Numbered from the stretch's first letter, positions 1 to 6,795 are shown. The stretch is DNA of 7,234 nucleotides from JAULUH01 sp032111745 (GCA_032111745.1 JAULUH010000458.1:1-7234); one strand, 5' to 3'. Notes: generated by a model not told the origin, from the sequence alone. Numbers and translations: made by a program.

Positions 1-392
1 AGGTGGTGCATCACCCGCACCATCACCGCCGTGTCCACCGCGCCGGCCACCAGGGGCAGGTGGTAGATGTCGGCGGCGATGTAGATGAAGCACCCGTCGC
101 GGCCGAGGCGTTGCTGGGCCTGGCGCAGCAGGGAGCGGGAGTAGTCCACCAGGAGCACCTGCTGGTAGCCCTGGTAGAGGCCGGCCAGGCGGCCGAAGGC
201 GGCGCCGAACTCCACCAGCCGGCGCCCGGCCGGCGGCAGTAGCTTGCGCAACGCAATGCGCTCCGCCTGGTCCTCATACTCGCGCTCGCCCTGGCCCCAG
301 AAGCGCTCTTCGTAGTCCGAGCCCTCGTAGTCGATGACCGGGGGCGAGGCAGGCTCCGGGCTGGCGATTTCTTCAGGATCTATCGGATTCAT
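1..392 (-). CDS. Class I SAM-dependent methyltransferase, N-terminal part (truncated by window edge)
   Basis: This minus-strand gene runs off the left edge; 130 codons are visible from the ATG at 392-390. It should transfer a methyl group from S-adenosylmethionine to an unknown substrate in the cytoplasm. The SAM-binding motif I is seen at residues 60-69 (VEFGAAFGRL, the usual E/DxGxxxGR pattern). The acidic end of strand 2 follows at LLVDYS (D83). A motif II-like segment DIYHLPLVAGAVD starts near D108 and runs into VMVRVMHHL, as in Methyltransf_11/25-type enzymes. The first 30 residues are acidic and proline-rich (PEEIASPEPASPP), probably a flexible tail. No other in-frame start exists upstream: codons back to about position 428 contain no ATG, GTG or TTG. 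The start codon touches the parS palindrome and has no Shine-Dalgarno sequence. The substrate cannot be told from this fragment. The fold assignment is secure; the specific role is unknown. Confidence 0.88.
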   Translation of the reverse strand, partial: MNPIDPEEIASPEPASPPVIDYEGSDYEERFWGQGEREYEDQAERIALRKLLPPAGRRLVEFGAAFGRLAGLYQGYQQVLLVDYSRSLLRQAQQRLGRDGCFIYIAADIYHLPLVAGAVDTAVMVRVMHH

Positions 393-408
393 TGTTTCAC
401 GTGAAACA
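393..408. promoter_or_regulatory. parS: parS centromere-like site (ParB binding)
   Basis: The 16 bases TGTTTCACGTGAAACA form a perfect palindrome and match the widely conserved chromosomal parS consensus TGTTNCACGTGAAACA at every defined position. ParB (Spo0J) loads here as a CTP-dependent clamp, spreads, and recruits SMC/ParA for chromosome segregation. The site sits between the methyltransferase start codon (390-392) and its predicted promoter (447-475), so it would be transcribed as part of the 5' leader. No parA or parB gene is visible in the window, which is usual because parS sites are scattered around the origin. A 16-bp exact match is very unlikely by chance in a 7-kb window. Confidence 0.92.
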
Positions 409-446
409 CGGTTATGGTGAAGTCTCGGCGCTGAGGTGTGGGCGAG

Positions 447-475
447 ATTATAGCACGCCTCCAGGGCTGCGCCAA
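447..475 (-). promoter_or_regulatory. Predicted sigma70-type promoter of the methyltransferase gene
   Basis: On the minus strand, a perfect -10 box TATAAT (452-447) is preceded by an extended -10 TGC (455-453). A -35-like TTGGCG (475-470, 4 of 6 to TTGACA) lies 17 bases upstream of the -10 box. Transcription would start near 440, giving a leader of about 48 nt that contains the parS site. An AT-rich TATAAT stands out in this GC-rich context. The start site is inferred. Confidence 0.65.
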
Positions 476-548
476 GCCGGAGCGCTGCAGCCGCTCACTA
501 CATACGCGTCCATTATTCCCTCGGCTCCGGCTCCTCCGGTCCAAAGTC

Positions 549-577
549 CTCTTGCGTTCTCTGCGACTCTGCGGTTC
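549..577. repeat. Short CTCTGCG-type degenerate tandem repeat
   Basis: Three imperfect units of 8-9 bases share the core TCT(T/C)TGCG or CTCTGCG, with TGCG at 553-556, 562-565 and 570-573, followed by GTTCC. Read on the minus strand this is AACCGCAGAG-TCGCAGAGAACGC. From memory, similar AACCGCAGAG...CGCAGAGAACGC elements are dispersed in intergenic regions of many bacteria. Here it lies just upstream of the predicted moxR-operon promoter. No function is evident. Confidence 0.45.
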
Positions 578-595
578 CTTTCTGGTCCGGGGTGC

Positions 596-625
596 TTGCC
601 AACAGCCCCTGGCATGGGGTAGAAT
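596..625 (+). promoter_or_regulatory. Predicted sigma70-type promoter of the MoxR/DUF58/DUF4129 operon
   Basis: The -35 box TTGCCA (596-601, 5 of 6 to TTGACA) and the -10 box TAGAAT (620-625, 5 of 6 to TATAAT) are separated by 18 bases. Transcription would start near 632, about 50 nt before the ATG at 682. It is the best promoter-like pair on the plus strand in this intergenic region. Because the promoter overlaps a possible GTG start at 592, the longer reading of the first gene is unlikely. Confidence 0.6.
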
Positions 626-631
626 ACCTCT

Positions 632-647
632 GGCCGGGCCACCGGCC
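632..647 (+). other. GC-rich hairpin near the predicted 5' end of the operon transcript
   Basis: GGCCGG (632-637) and CCGGCC (642-647) form a perfect 6-bp all-GC stem with a 4-base loop, GCCA. It coincides with the predicted transcription start (about 632), so the mRNA would begin with a stable stem-loop, which can protect a 5' end. Such stems are not rare in GC-rich DNA, so a function is only a suggestion. Confidence 0.35.
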
Positions 648-671
648 GCGGGATCGACGGCATAGCAGGGC

Positions 672-676
672 AGGAG
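672..676 (+). promoter_or_regulatory. Ribosome binding site that fixes the MoxR start at 682
   Basis: AGGAG lies 5 nt before ATG 682. This is ideal spacing and favours this start over the in-frame GTG at 592, whose extra 30 residues (rich in R, G, P, H) resemble translated intergenic DNA. Confidence 0.8.
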
Positions 677-681
677 CAGGC

Positions 682-1626
682 ATGAACGACATTCAGACCT
701 TCGCCCGCCAGGTCACGGAGAACGTGGAGCGGGTCATCGTCGGCCAGCGCGACGCGATCGAGCTGCTGCTGGTCGCCCTCCTGTGCGACGGCCACGTGCT
801 CCTGGAGGATGTGCCGGGGGTGGGCAAGACCATGCTGGCCCGGGCCCTGGCCATCAGCCTGGGGGTGAGCTTCAAGCGCCTGCAATGCACCCCCGACCTG
901 TTGCCCAATGACATCACCGGCGTCTCGGTGTTCAACCAGCAGACGCGCGAGTTCGAGTTCCTCCCCGGCCCCGCCTTTGCCAACATCCTGCTGGCCGACG
1001 AGATCAACCGCGCCACCCCCCGCACCCAGTCGGCCCTGCTGGAGGCCATGGGCGAGCGCCAGGTCACCGTCGACGGCGTCACCCGCCCCCTGGCCCGGCC
1101 CTTCCTGGTGCTGGCGACCCAAAACCCCGTGGAGTACGAAGGCACCTTCCCTCTGCCCGAGGCCCAGCTGGACCGCTTCCTGCTCAAGCTCAGCCTGGGC
1201 TACCTGGATGCCCAACAGGAGGGGGAAATGCTGCGCCACCTGCAGCGCCAGCACCCTATCGACACGCTGGCGCCGGCGGTGGATGGGCAGGACCTGCCCG
1301 CGCTGGCGGCGCAGGTGTGGGAGATCAACGTGGACGGCACGGTGAGCGACTACATCGTGCGCCTGGTGCAGGCCACCCGCAGCCATCCCGACCTGCTGCT
1401 GGGCGCCAGCCCGCGCGGCTCCCTGGCCCTGTTTCGGGCCAGCCAGGCCCTGGCCGCCCTGCGCGGCCGCAGCTTTGTCCTGCCCGACGACGTCAAGCTG
1501 CTGGCGCCCCTGGCCCTGGCCCACCGCTGCATCGTGCGGCCGGAGAGCGCGCTGCGCGGGCGCACCGCCGCCAACGCCGTCGAAGAGCTCCTCAGCCAGG
1601 TGGCCCTGGATATCGGCCAGGTGTGA
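682..1626 (+). CDS. MoxR-family AAA+ ATPase
   Basis: This 314-residue protein has the full length and order of a MoxR ATPase. The Walker A is DVPGVGKT (residues 43-50), and the family signature LPNDITG is at 74-80. FLPGPAFANILLADEINRA (93-111) contains Walker B with D106 and E107. Sensor 1 lies in ATQNPVEYEGTFPLPEAQLDRF (145-166, N148), and the sensor 2 region is GASPRGS (241-247, R245). MoxR proteins are cytoplasmic hexameric ATPases thought to act as chaperones that mature or remodel partner complexes, often through VWA-fold proteins encoded next door. The DUF58 gene follows after 7 nt and the DUF4129 gene after that, the classic partner set, so this is the motor of that system. The start was chosen by the AGGAG site. 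All catalytic motifs are intact. The family call is very secure; the client is unknown. Confidence 0.96.
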   Translation: MNDIQTFARQVTENVERVIVGQRDAIELLLVALLCDGHVLLEDVPGVGKTMLARALAISLGVSFKRLQCTPDLLPNDITGVSVFNQQTREFEFLPGPAFANILLADEINRATPRTQSALLEAMGERQVTVDGVTRPLARPFLVLATQNPVEYEGTFPLPEAQLDRFLLKLSLGYLDAQQEGEMLRHLQRQHPIDTLAPAVDGQDLPALAAQVWEINVDGTVSDYIVRLVQATRSHPDLLLGASPRGSLALFRASQALAALRGRSFVLPDDVKLLAPLALAHRCIVRPESALRGRTAANAVEELLSQVALDIGQV

Positions 1627-1633
1627 TCCTGCC

Positions 1634-2878
1634 ATGCGTGAGGCGCCTTATCTCGTCGCCGCCCTCCTCGTCATCGCCCTCCTGCTGCGGCTGGACTTCG
1701 TCTATTACGTGCTCTACGTCATCGGCGGCATCTGGCTGCTGGCCCGCTGGGCCACGCCCCGCAGCCTGCGGGCCCTGGAGGTGCGCCGCACCTTCGTGGA
1801 CCACGCCTTCCTGGGCGAGACGATCCCGGTGACCGTCGAGTTGAAGAGCCGCACGCTGTTGCCGATTCCCTGGCTGCAGGTGGCCGAGTCGTTGCCCCTG
1901 GACCTGGCCTCCTCGGCCCAGATTCGCCAGGTCTACACCCTGCGGCCCAAGGAGCGGGTGGTCATCCGCTACACCCTGCAGGGCACCCGCCGCGGCTATT
2001 ACCCGGTGGGGCCGTTGCGCCTGACCAGCGGCGACCTCTTCGGCTTCGCCCACGTGCAGGGGCGGGAGGAGGCCCAGCAGTACCTGACGGTCTACCCGCG
2101 CATTATCCCCCTGGTGGACCTCAGGCTGCCCTCCCGGCTGCCCTTTGGCACCATCGGCAGCCCGGAGCGCATGTTTGAGGACCCGGCGCGGCTGCGCGGC
2201 GTGCGGGAATACCAGGCCGGCGACTCGCAGCGCCGCATCAACTGGAAGGCCAGTGCGCACGCCGGCTCCCTGCTGGTGAAGCAGTTCGCGCCGGCCATCT
2301 CCCTGCAGAGCATGGTGTTCCTCAACCTGAACCTTAAGGAATACGGCCGCCAGCGCCGCTACGGGGACAGCGAGTGGGCCATCGTCCTGGCCGCCTCCGT
2401 GGCTAACTACCTGGCCGGCGCCCGCCAGGCCGTCGGGTTGGACACCAACGGTGCCGTGCCCTCGGAGGCCCAGGGGGGCACTGCGGCGGAGGAGGTAGCA
2501 GGCCCCATCCCCCCGCGGCCGGGCCGGCCCCACCTGATGAAGATCCTGGAGCTGCTGGCCCGGGTGGAGCTGGACGAGGACGAGGAGCCCTTTGCCACCT
2601 GGGCCCAGCGCGCCGCGGTGCCCCTGGCCTGGGGCACCACGGTGATCGCCATCACGCCCGACGCGGGCGAGGCCACCTGCCGTGGCCTGCACGGGCTGGT
2701 GCGCTCCGGGCTCAACGTGGTGCTGCTGGTGGTAGAGCCCTATGGGCAGTTCTCCCTGGTGCAGGAGCGGGCCCGGCTGCTGGGCTTTCAGGCCTTCCTG
2801 GTGGCCTCCGAGGCCGATCTGACCCGGCTGCAGGCCCTCGACGGCCGCGTGGCCGCGCGGCAGTGGAGGACCGCATGA
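1634..2878 (+). CDS. DUF58 family protein, membrane-anchored
   Basis: The 414-residue protein starts with two hydrophobic segments (about residues 6-18 and 22-37), which should anchor it in the membrane. A beta-rich region follows, with the family-typical IPWLQVAESLP (78-88). The DUF58 signature is seen at 190-208: VREYQAGDSQRRINWKASA, with conserved GD (196-197), R201 and W204. The part after it has a VWA-like strand-helix layout (VFLNLNLKEYG, then VIAITPDAG and LNVVLLVVEP). It is interrupted by a low-complexity stretch encoded at about 2450-2535. DUF58 proteins are regular partners of MoxR ATPases, and one is encoded 7 nt upstream. The last 4 nt overlap the next gene (ATGA), suggesting translational coupling. 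A weak AGGTG lies 10 nt before the start. In-frame sequence upstream of 1634 lies inside the MoxR gene in another frame, so it was excluded. The biochemical role is not known. Confidence 0.93.
   Translation: MREAPYLVAALLVIALLLRLDFVYYVLYVIGGIWLLARWATPRSLRALEVRRTFVDHAFLGETIPVTVELKSRTLLPIPWLQVAESLPLDLASSAQIRQVYTLRPKERVVIRYTLQGTRRGYYPVGPLRLTSGDLFGFAHVQGREEAQQYLTVYPRIIPLVDLRLPSRLPFGTIGSPERMFEDPARLRGVREYQAGDSQRRINWKASAHAGSLLVKQFAPAISLQSMVFLNLNLKEYGRQRRYGDSEWAIVLAASVANYLAGARQAVGLDTNGAVPSEAQGGTAAEEVAGPIPPRPGRPHLMKILELLARVELDEDEEPFATWAQRAAVPLAWGTTVIAITPDAGEATCRGLHGLVRSGLNVVLLVVEPYGQFSLVQERARLLGFQAFLVASEADLTRLQALDGRVAARQWRTA
2865..2870 (+). promoter_or_regulatory. Ribosome binding site inside the DUF58 gene end
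   Basis: GGAGGA, 4 nt before ATG 2875, is the strongest Shine-Dalgarno in the window. It lies within the last codons of the DUF58 gene and supports the start at ATG 2875 rather than the overlapping in-frame GTG at 2863. Confidence 0.75.
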
Positions 2879-4521
2879 CCCAGGGCATCAACGCGCCGAC
2901 CGCGGCCCAGCTCGATCGCCAGCGGGACTCGGCCTGGCAGAGCCAGGTCGCCCGCCCTCTCCTGATCGCGCTCCAGGCCACCTGCCTGGCCAGCGGGCTG
3001 GGGCTGATCGTGCAGATCATCTTCGAGGACCCCGCCCTGCGCTTCCTGCCGCTGCTGGCCTTTGGCGCCGCCCTGGTGGGGGTGTACAGCGCCCACTGGC
3101 TGCTGGAGCCGGCCCAGCGCCTGACCAGCAAGACCGTCTTCGCCCTGGCCGAGCTGCTGGTGATCTTCCTGCTGCTGCGGGTGCTGACCTGGGGCCTGAG
3201 CAGTAGCTGGCCCACCCTCGAAAGCCTGGAAGGCTGGATCCTGGCGCCCTGGACTTTCTTCGACGGCATGTACCTGGCCGTGATGCTGGTCTGCGCCCTG
3301 GCCTGGCACCGGGCCAGGGTGGTGTCGGGCATCTTCCACCAGCTGGCCCTCACGCCGGGCGAGCTGGCCGTGGAGGAGCTGCGGCGCACCCCTGTCTTTC
3401 GCTTTGGCCGCCAGACCGAGCGGGTCATCGTCTCCCGCATCGGCCTGGTGGACGCCTACGTCAGCCAGTGGCTGATGGGCGCCATCTTCCTGGCCCTGTG
3501 CGCGGCGGTAACCCGCGTCAGCGCTGGGAGCGGTGCCGGCCTCAACCTGTTTGCCACGGGCGTGCCGCCGCAGATCGTCGTGGCCAGCGTCTTCTACTTC
3601 CTGATCGGGCTCATCCTGACCAGCCAGGCCCGCCTGGCCGTGCTCAGGTCCCAGTGGCTGCAGGATGGCGTGGACATGCCGGATCGCCTGCCCGGGAGGT
3701 GGCATCGCTTCAGCCTGGTCCTCATCCTCGTGGTCGGCCTGCTGGCGACCCTGCTCCCCCTGGGCTCCACCTGGCAAATCGGCATGATCCTGGGCATCGT
3801 CGTCTCCTTCTTCGTCCAGCTGGCCATGCTGGTGATGTTCCTCGTCTCCAGCCTGTTCGCCTGGATCATGTCCCTCTTTGGCCAGCCACCGCCCATGCCG
3901 GAGGTCCCGCTCACGGAGGTGCCGGCGGAGCGGGCCATGGCGATGTTCCCATCCATCGCGCTGCCGCCATGGCTGGGAGGCACCGCGTTCTGGATCGCCG
4001 TGGTGGCGGCGGTGGTCCTGGCCCTGCGCTTCATCGTCGGCAAGGAGGGGCTGGACCTGACCATTGCCAAGCTGCAGCGCGGCTGGGCGCAGATATGGGC
4101 CCGGCTGCGCGCGCGCTGGGCCGAGTTGGGCCAGGCCGCCCGGGGGATGCAGCTCAACCTCACGGGCCGTGGGCCGGCGTCCGACCTGGCCGCGCCCGGC
4201 CGCTCGCCCTGGCGTTTCATCCGGGTGGGCGGGCTGCCCCCGCGCGAGCAGGTACGCTATTTCTACCTGAGCGCAGTGCGCCGGGCTGCAGGGCAGGGCG
4301 TCGCCCGCCAGCCCAGCCAGACCCCCGGCGAGTTCGTGCGCGACCTGGAGTCCCAGTGGCCGGAGGCGGAGCTGGACGTGGAGGCCCTGACCGAGGCCTT
4401 TGAGATCGCCCGCTATGATGCCGTCGAGATCAGCAAGGATGAGGCCCAGGAGGTCAAGTCCATCTGGCAGCGGGTCAAGCAGGCGCTGCGCGGGCAGCGG
4501 GAGCCCCCCGGCAGCGAATGA
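2875..4521 (+). CDS. Polytopic membrane protein with C-terminal DUF4129 domain
   Basis: This 548-residue protein has about nine or ten hydrophobic segments, roughly at residues 28-49, 57-77, 88-108, 131-146, 195-213, 232-250, 278-296, 300-333 (probably two passes) and 366-387. A basic, tryptophan-rich linker (395-425) follows. The soluble tail at about 455-540 is a DUF4129 domain, with REQVRYFYLSAVRR, the TPGEF turn (483-487), ALTEAFEIARYD (504-515) and a closing VKSIWQRVKQALR helix. DUF4129 is usually found at the end of TgpA/DUF3488-type transglutaminase proteins encoded beside MoxR and DUF58. Here the architecture is similar, but no transglutaminase domain is present between the membrane segments and the tail, and no Cys-His-Asp core is visible. 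It is translationally coupled to the DUF58 gene and likely forms the membrane end of that system. The domain call is good; the function is unknown. Confidence 0.88.
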   Translation: MTQGINAPTAAQLDRQRDSAWQSQVARPLLIALQATCLASGLGLIVQIIFEDPALRFLPLLAFGAALVGVYSAHWLLEPAQRLTSKTVFALAELLVIFLLLRVLTWGLSSSWPTLESLEGWILAPWTFFDGMYLAVMLVCALAWHRARVVSGIFHQLALTPGELAVEELRRTPVFRFGRQTERVIVSRIGLVDAYVSQWLMGAIFLALCAAVTRVSAGSGAGLNLFATGVPPQIVVASVFYFLIGLILTSQARLAVLRSQWLQDGVDMPDRLPGRWHRFSLVLILVVGLLATLLPLGSTWQIGMILGIVVSFFVQLAMLVMFLVSSLFAWIMSLFGQPPPMPEVPLTEVPAERAMAMFPSIALPPWLGGTAFWIAVVAAVVLALRFIVGKEGLDLTIAKLQRGWAQIWARLRARWAELGQAARGMQLNLTGRGPASDLAAPGRSPWRFIRVGGLPPREQVRYFYLSAVRRAAGQGVARQPSQTPGEFVRDLESQWPEAELDVEALTEAFEIARYDAVEISKDEAQEVKSIWQRVKQALRGQREPPGSE

Positions 4522-4544
4522 AGGCGGAAGGAAGCCACTAGCTC

Positions 4545-6710
4545 ATGCCAACGATCCATCCCACCGCGGCGCAGATGGCAGTCGCCGGTGCCCCGCCGGA
4601 GCGACTGATCTTCCTCGAGGGCCCGGCCGGCACGGGCAAGACCACGGCCGGGGTGCAGCGGCTGCTGGGGTTGATCGAGGCCGGCGTTCCCGCCAGCTCG
4701 ATCCTGGTGCTGGTGCCGGTGCGGCCCCTGGGCGAGCCCTATGCGGCCGCGCTGCGCAGCCGGCGGATGCGGGCCGGCGGTGTGCCCTCCATCCTCACGG
4801 CGGGTGGCCTGGCCCGCCGCCAGGTGGAGCTGTTCTGGCCCCTGGTGGCGGCGGATGCCGGCTTCGCCGAGCCCGACCGGCCCCCGACCTTCCTCACCCT
4901 GGAGACGGCCCAGTACCACATGGCCCGCCTCGTGCGACCGCTGCGGGAGGAGCAGGGGTACTTCGACGCCGTGACCGTCGATCCCAATCGGCTGTACAGC
5001 CAGGTCCTGGACAACCTGAACAAGGCCGCGGTGGTGGGTTTTCCCCACACTGAGATCGGCATCCGGCTGCAGGCGGCCGCGGCGGGCGAGGAGGCCCAGG
5101 GCCGTGTATACGCCGATGCCCAGGCTGCGGCCGCGCTGTTCCGGGAGTACTGCCTGGCGCACAACCTCCTGGACTTTTCCCTGCAGGTGGAGGTCTTTCG
5201 CCGCCACGTGTGGCCGCGGCCCGCCTGCCAGGAGCACGTGCTGCGGACCTATCGCCACCTGGTCGCCGACAACCTGGAGGAGGACACCCCCTTTGCCCAT
5301 GACCTGCTGCGCGACATGGTGCCCCGGCTGGACTCGGCCCTGCTGATCGTCGACCGGGACGCCGGCTACCGCCAGTTCCTCGGCGCAGATCCCGCCGGGG
5401 CCTATACCTTGCGGCAGCTGGCCCGCGAGGAGGCGGCCTTCGAGGAGTCCTTCATCACCCCGCCGGAGCTCCAGGCCCTGGCCGCGACCCTGGCCGAGGC
5501 CCTGGAGCAGCCGGCGGCGCCGATGCCCCCGGTGCCGGCCGCGGCCATGCGGGACGCGTTGGTCTTCACCGAGGATTTAAGGTTCTATCCCGAGATGCTG
5601 GACTGGGTGGCAGAGCAGGTGGCCGGCCTGGTGGCCGGGGGGACGCCGCCGGGCGAGATCGTAGTGCTGGCGCCCTTCCTGTCGGATGCTTTAAGGTTCT
5701 CCCTGGCCAACCGCCTGGCCGCGGCCGGCGTGCCCGTGCGCTCGCACCGGCCTTCGCGCGCGCTGCGCGACGAGCCGGCCACCCGGGCCCTGCTCACCCT
5801 GGCCGCACTGGCCCACCCGGGCTGGGGGGCCGCGCCCGCCCGTTTCGACGTGGCCTACGCCCTGGTGCAGGCGATCGCGGAGATGGACCCGGTGCGGGCC
5901 CAGTTGCTGGCCCAGATCGTCTACCGCAGCCGGGAGGGTGCGCCCGCTTTGTCCACCTTCGAGGCCATCCGGCCGGAGATGCACGAGCGCATCAGCTACG
6001 TGCTGGGCGGGCGCTACGACACCGTGCGCCTGTGGCTGGCCGAGAGCATGCGCCGGGGGGAGGTGCCGCTGGATCACTTCCTGAGCCGGCTGTTTGGCGA
6101 GGTGCTCTCCCAGGGTGGCTACGGCTTCCACGCCGACTTCGACGCCGCCAACGTCGCCGCCAACCTGGTGGAGTCGGTGCAGAAGTTCCGCCGGGGCGCG
6201 GCTGCGGCGGGCCTTCTACCCGCGGCAGGGCCGCTCGCGGAGCAAGAGCGCTCCCTGGGCCAGGAATACCTGGCCATGGTGGCGGACGGGGTGATCGCCG
6301 CCCAGTATGTGCGCGGGTGGCAGGAGACCGCGGCCAGGGATGATGCGGTGCTGCTGGCGCCGGCCTACACCTTCCTGATGATGAACCGGCCGGTGGACGT
6401 CCAGGTCTGGCTGGACGTGGGCAGCCGGGGCTGGTTCGAGCGGCTCTACCAGCCGTTGACCCACCCCTACGTCCTCAGCCGGCACTGGGACCCCGGGCGC
6501 CCCTGGGACACCGCGGACGAGCTGGCCGCCAACCAGGCCCGCCTGGCCCGCCTGGCGGTGGGCCTGATCCGTCGCTGCCGCCGCCTCATCTACCTGGGCC
6601 TCAGCGAGCTGAACGAGCAGGGCTACGAGCAGCGCGGCCCGCTGCTATGGGCCTTCAACCAGGTCCTGCAGGGGCTGGCGCGGGCCGAGGCGGCCCAGGC
6701 ACAAGGGTGA
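4545..6710 (+). CDS. UvrD/AddB-like SF1 helicase-related protein with degenerate ATPase motifs
   Basis: This 721-residue protein follows the SF1A helicase layout. Walker A is GPAGTGKT (26-33), and a motif Ia-like ILVLVPVRPLGEPY follows. LLDFSLQVEVF (208-218) corresponds to the LLDFDDL region. The motif II position reads LVADNLEED (239-247) instead of VDEFQD, so the catalytic glutamate is N243. The motif III position reads LLIVDRDAGYRQFLGAD (266-282) instead of GDPDQSIYRFRGA, losing the conserved Gln and Arg. Domain 2 follows (EIVVLAPFLSDALRFSL, 371-386). The C-terminal part has NRPVDVQVWLDVGSRGWFERL (614-633) and RRCRRLIYLGLSELNEQGYEQRG (676-698), where a motif VI TRAR is expected. No PD-(D/E)XK nuclease or cysteine cluster is seen, unlike full AddB. 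It is probably a structural or regulatory subunit for the helicase encoded 223 bp downstream. An AAGGA lies 12 nt before the ATG. It starts 23 nt after the DUF4129 gene. Confidence 0.82.
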   Translation: MPTIHPTAAQMAVAGAPPERLIFLEGPAGTGKTTAGVQRLLGLIEAGVPASSILVLVPVRPLGEPYAAALRSRRMRAGGVPSILTAGGLARRQVELFWPLVAADAGFAEPDRPPTFLTLETAQYHMARLVRPLREEQGYFDAVTVDPNRLYSQVLDNLNKAAVVGFPHTEIGIRLQAAAAGEEAQGRVYADAQAAAALFREYCLAHNLLDFSLQVEVFRRHVWPRPACQEHVLRTYRHLVADNLEEDTPFAHDLLRDMVPRLDSALLIVDRDAGYRQFLGADPAGAYTLRQLAREEAAFEESFITPPELQALAATLAEALEQPAAPMPPVPAAAMRDALVFTEDLRFYPEMLDWVAEQVAGLVAGGTPPGEIVVLAPFLSDALRFSLANRLAAAGVPVRSHRPSRALRDEPATRALLTLAALAHPGWGAAPARFDVAYALVQAIAEMDPVRAQLLAQIVYRSREGAPALSTFEAIRPEMHERISYVLGGRYDTVRLWLAESMRRGEVPLDHFLSRLFGEVLSQGGYGFHADFDAANVAANLVESVQKFRRGAAAAGLLPAAGPLAEQERSLGQEYLAMVADGVIAAQYVRGWQETAARDDAVLLAPAYTFLMMNRPVDVQVWLDVGSRGWFERLYQPLTHPYVLSRHWDPGRPWDTADELAANQARLARLAVGLIRRCRRLIYLGLSELNEQGYEQRGPLLWAFNQVLQGLARAEAAQAQG

Positions 6711-6761
6711 CCCTGGTCATGTTTAAGCATGCAGCAGTCATCACCGGCGAGGCTCTACCAC

Positions 6762-6795
6762 TACGTAGAGACGCAAAATCCTGCGTCTCTACGTA
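6762..6795. repeat. Palindromic repeat copy 1
   Basis: The arms TACGTAGAGACGCA (6762-6775) and TGCGTCTCTACGTA (6782-6795) pair perfectly over 14 bp around the 6-base loop AAATCC. The shared 28-bp core is 6765-6792 and is identical to copy 3. A stray half-arm-like GGCTCTAC lies just upstream at 6751-6758. As RNA it would form a stable hairpin. Confidence 0.9.

Noticed and set aside
392..622. Plus-strand open frame beginning FHVKH across the parS site
   Set aside because: Its start is a TTG without a Shine-Dalgarno, the first codons are simply the translated parS palindrome, and the rest reads through a repeat and the predicted promoter with no recognisable protein.
592..681. N-terminal extension of the MoxR ATPase from GTG 592
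   Set aside because: It overlaps the predicted promoter and has no ribosome binding site, while ATG 682 has AGGAG at 5 nt and gives the normal family length.
448..1635. Long minus-strand open frame opposite the MoxR gene (and similar ones opposite the other genes)
   Set aside because: These are shadow frames caused by high GC. Their products are repetitive G/Q/H/A/R-rich sequences with no domain, and the opposite strand carries clear conserved families.
5204..5245. Additional parS-like sites at CACGTG hexamers (also near 793, 2050 and 7174)
   Set aside because: Only the 6-bp core matches; the flanking TGTTN/AAACA bases are absent, and CACGTG is expected in GC-rich coding DNA.
6708..6719. 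Small inverted repeat TGACC-CT-GGTCA at the helicase-like stop codon
   Set aside because: A 5-bp stem with a 2-base centre is too short to fold or to be called an operator without further support.
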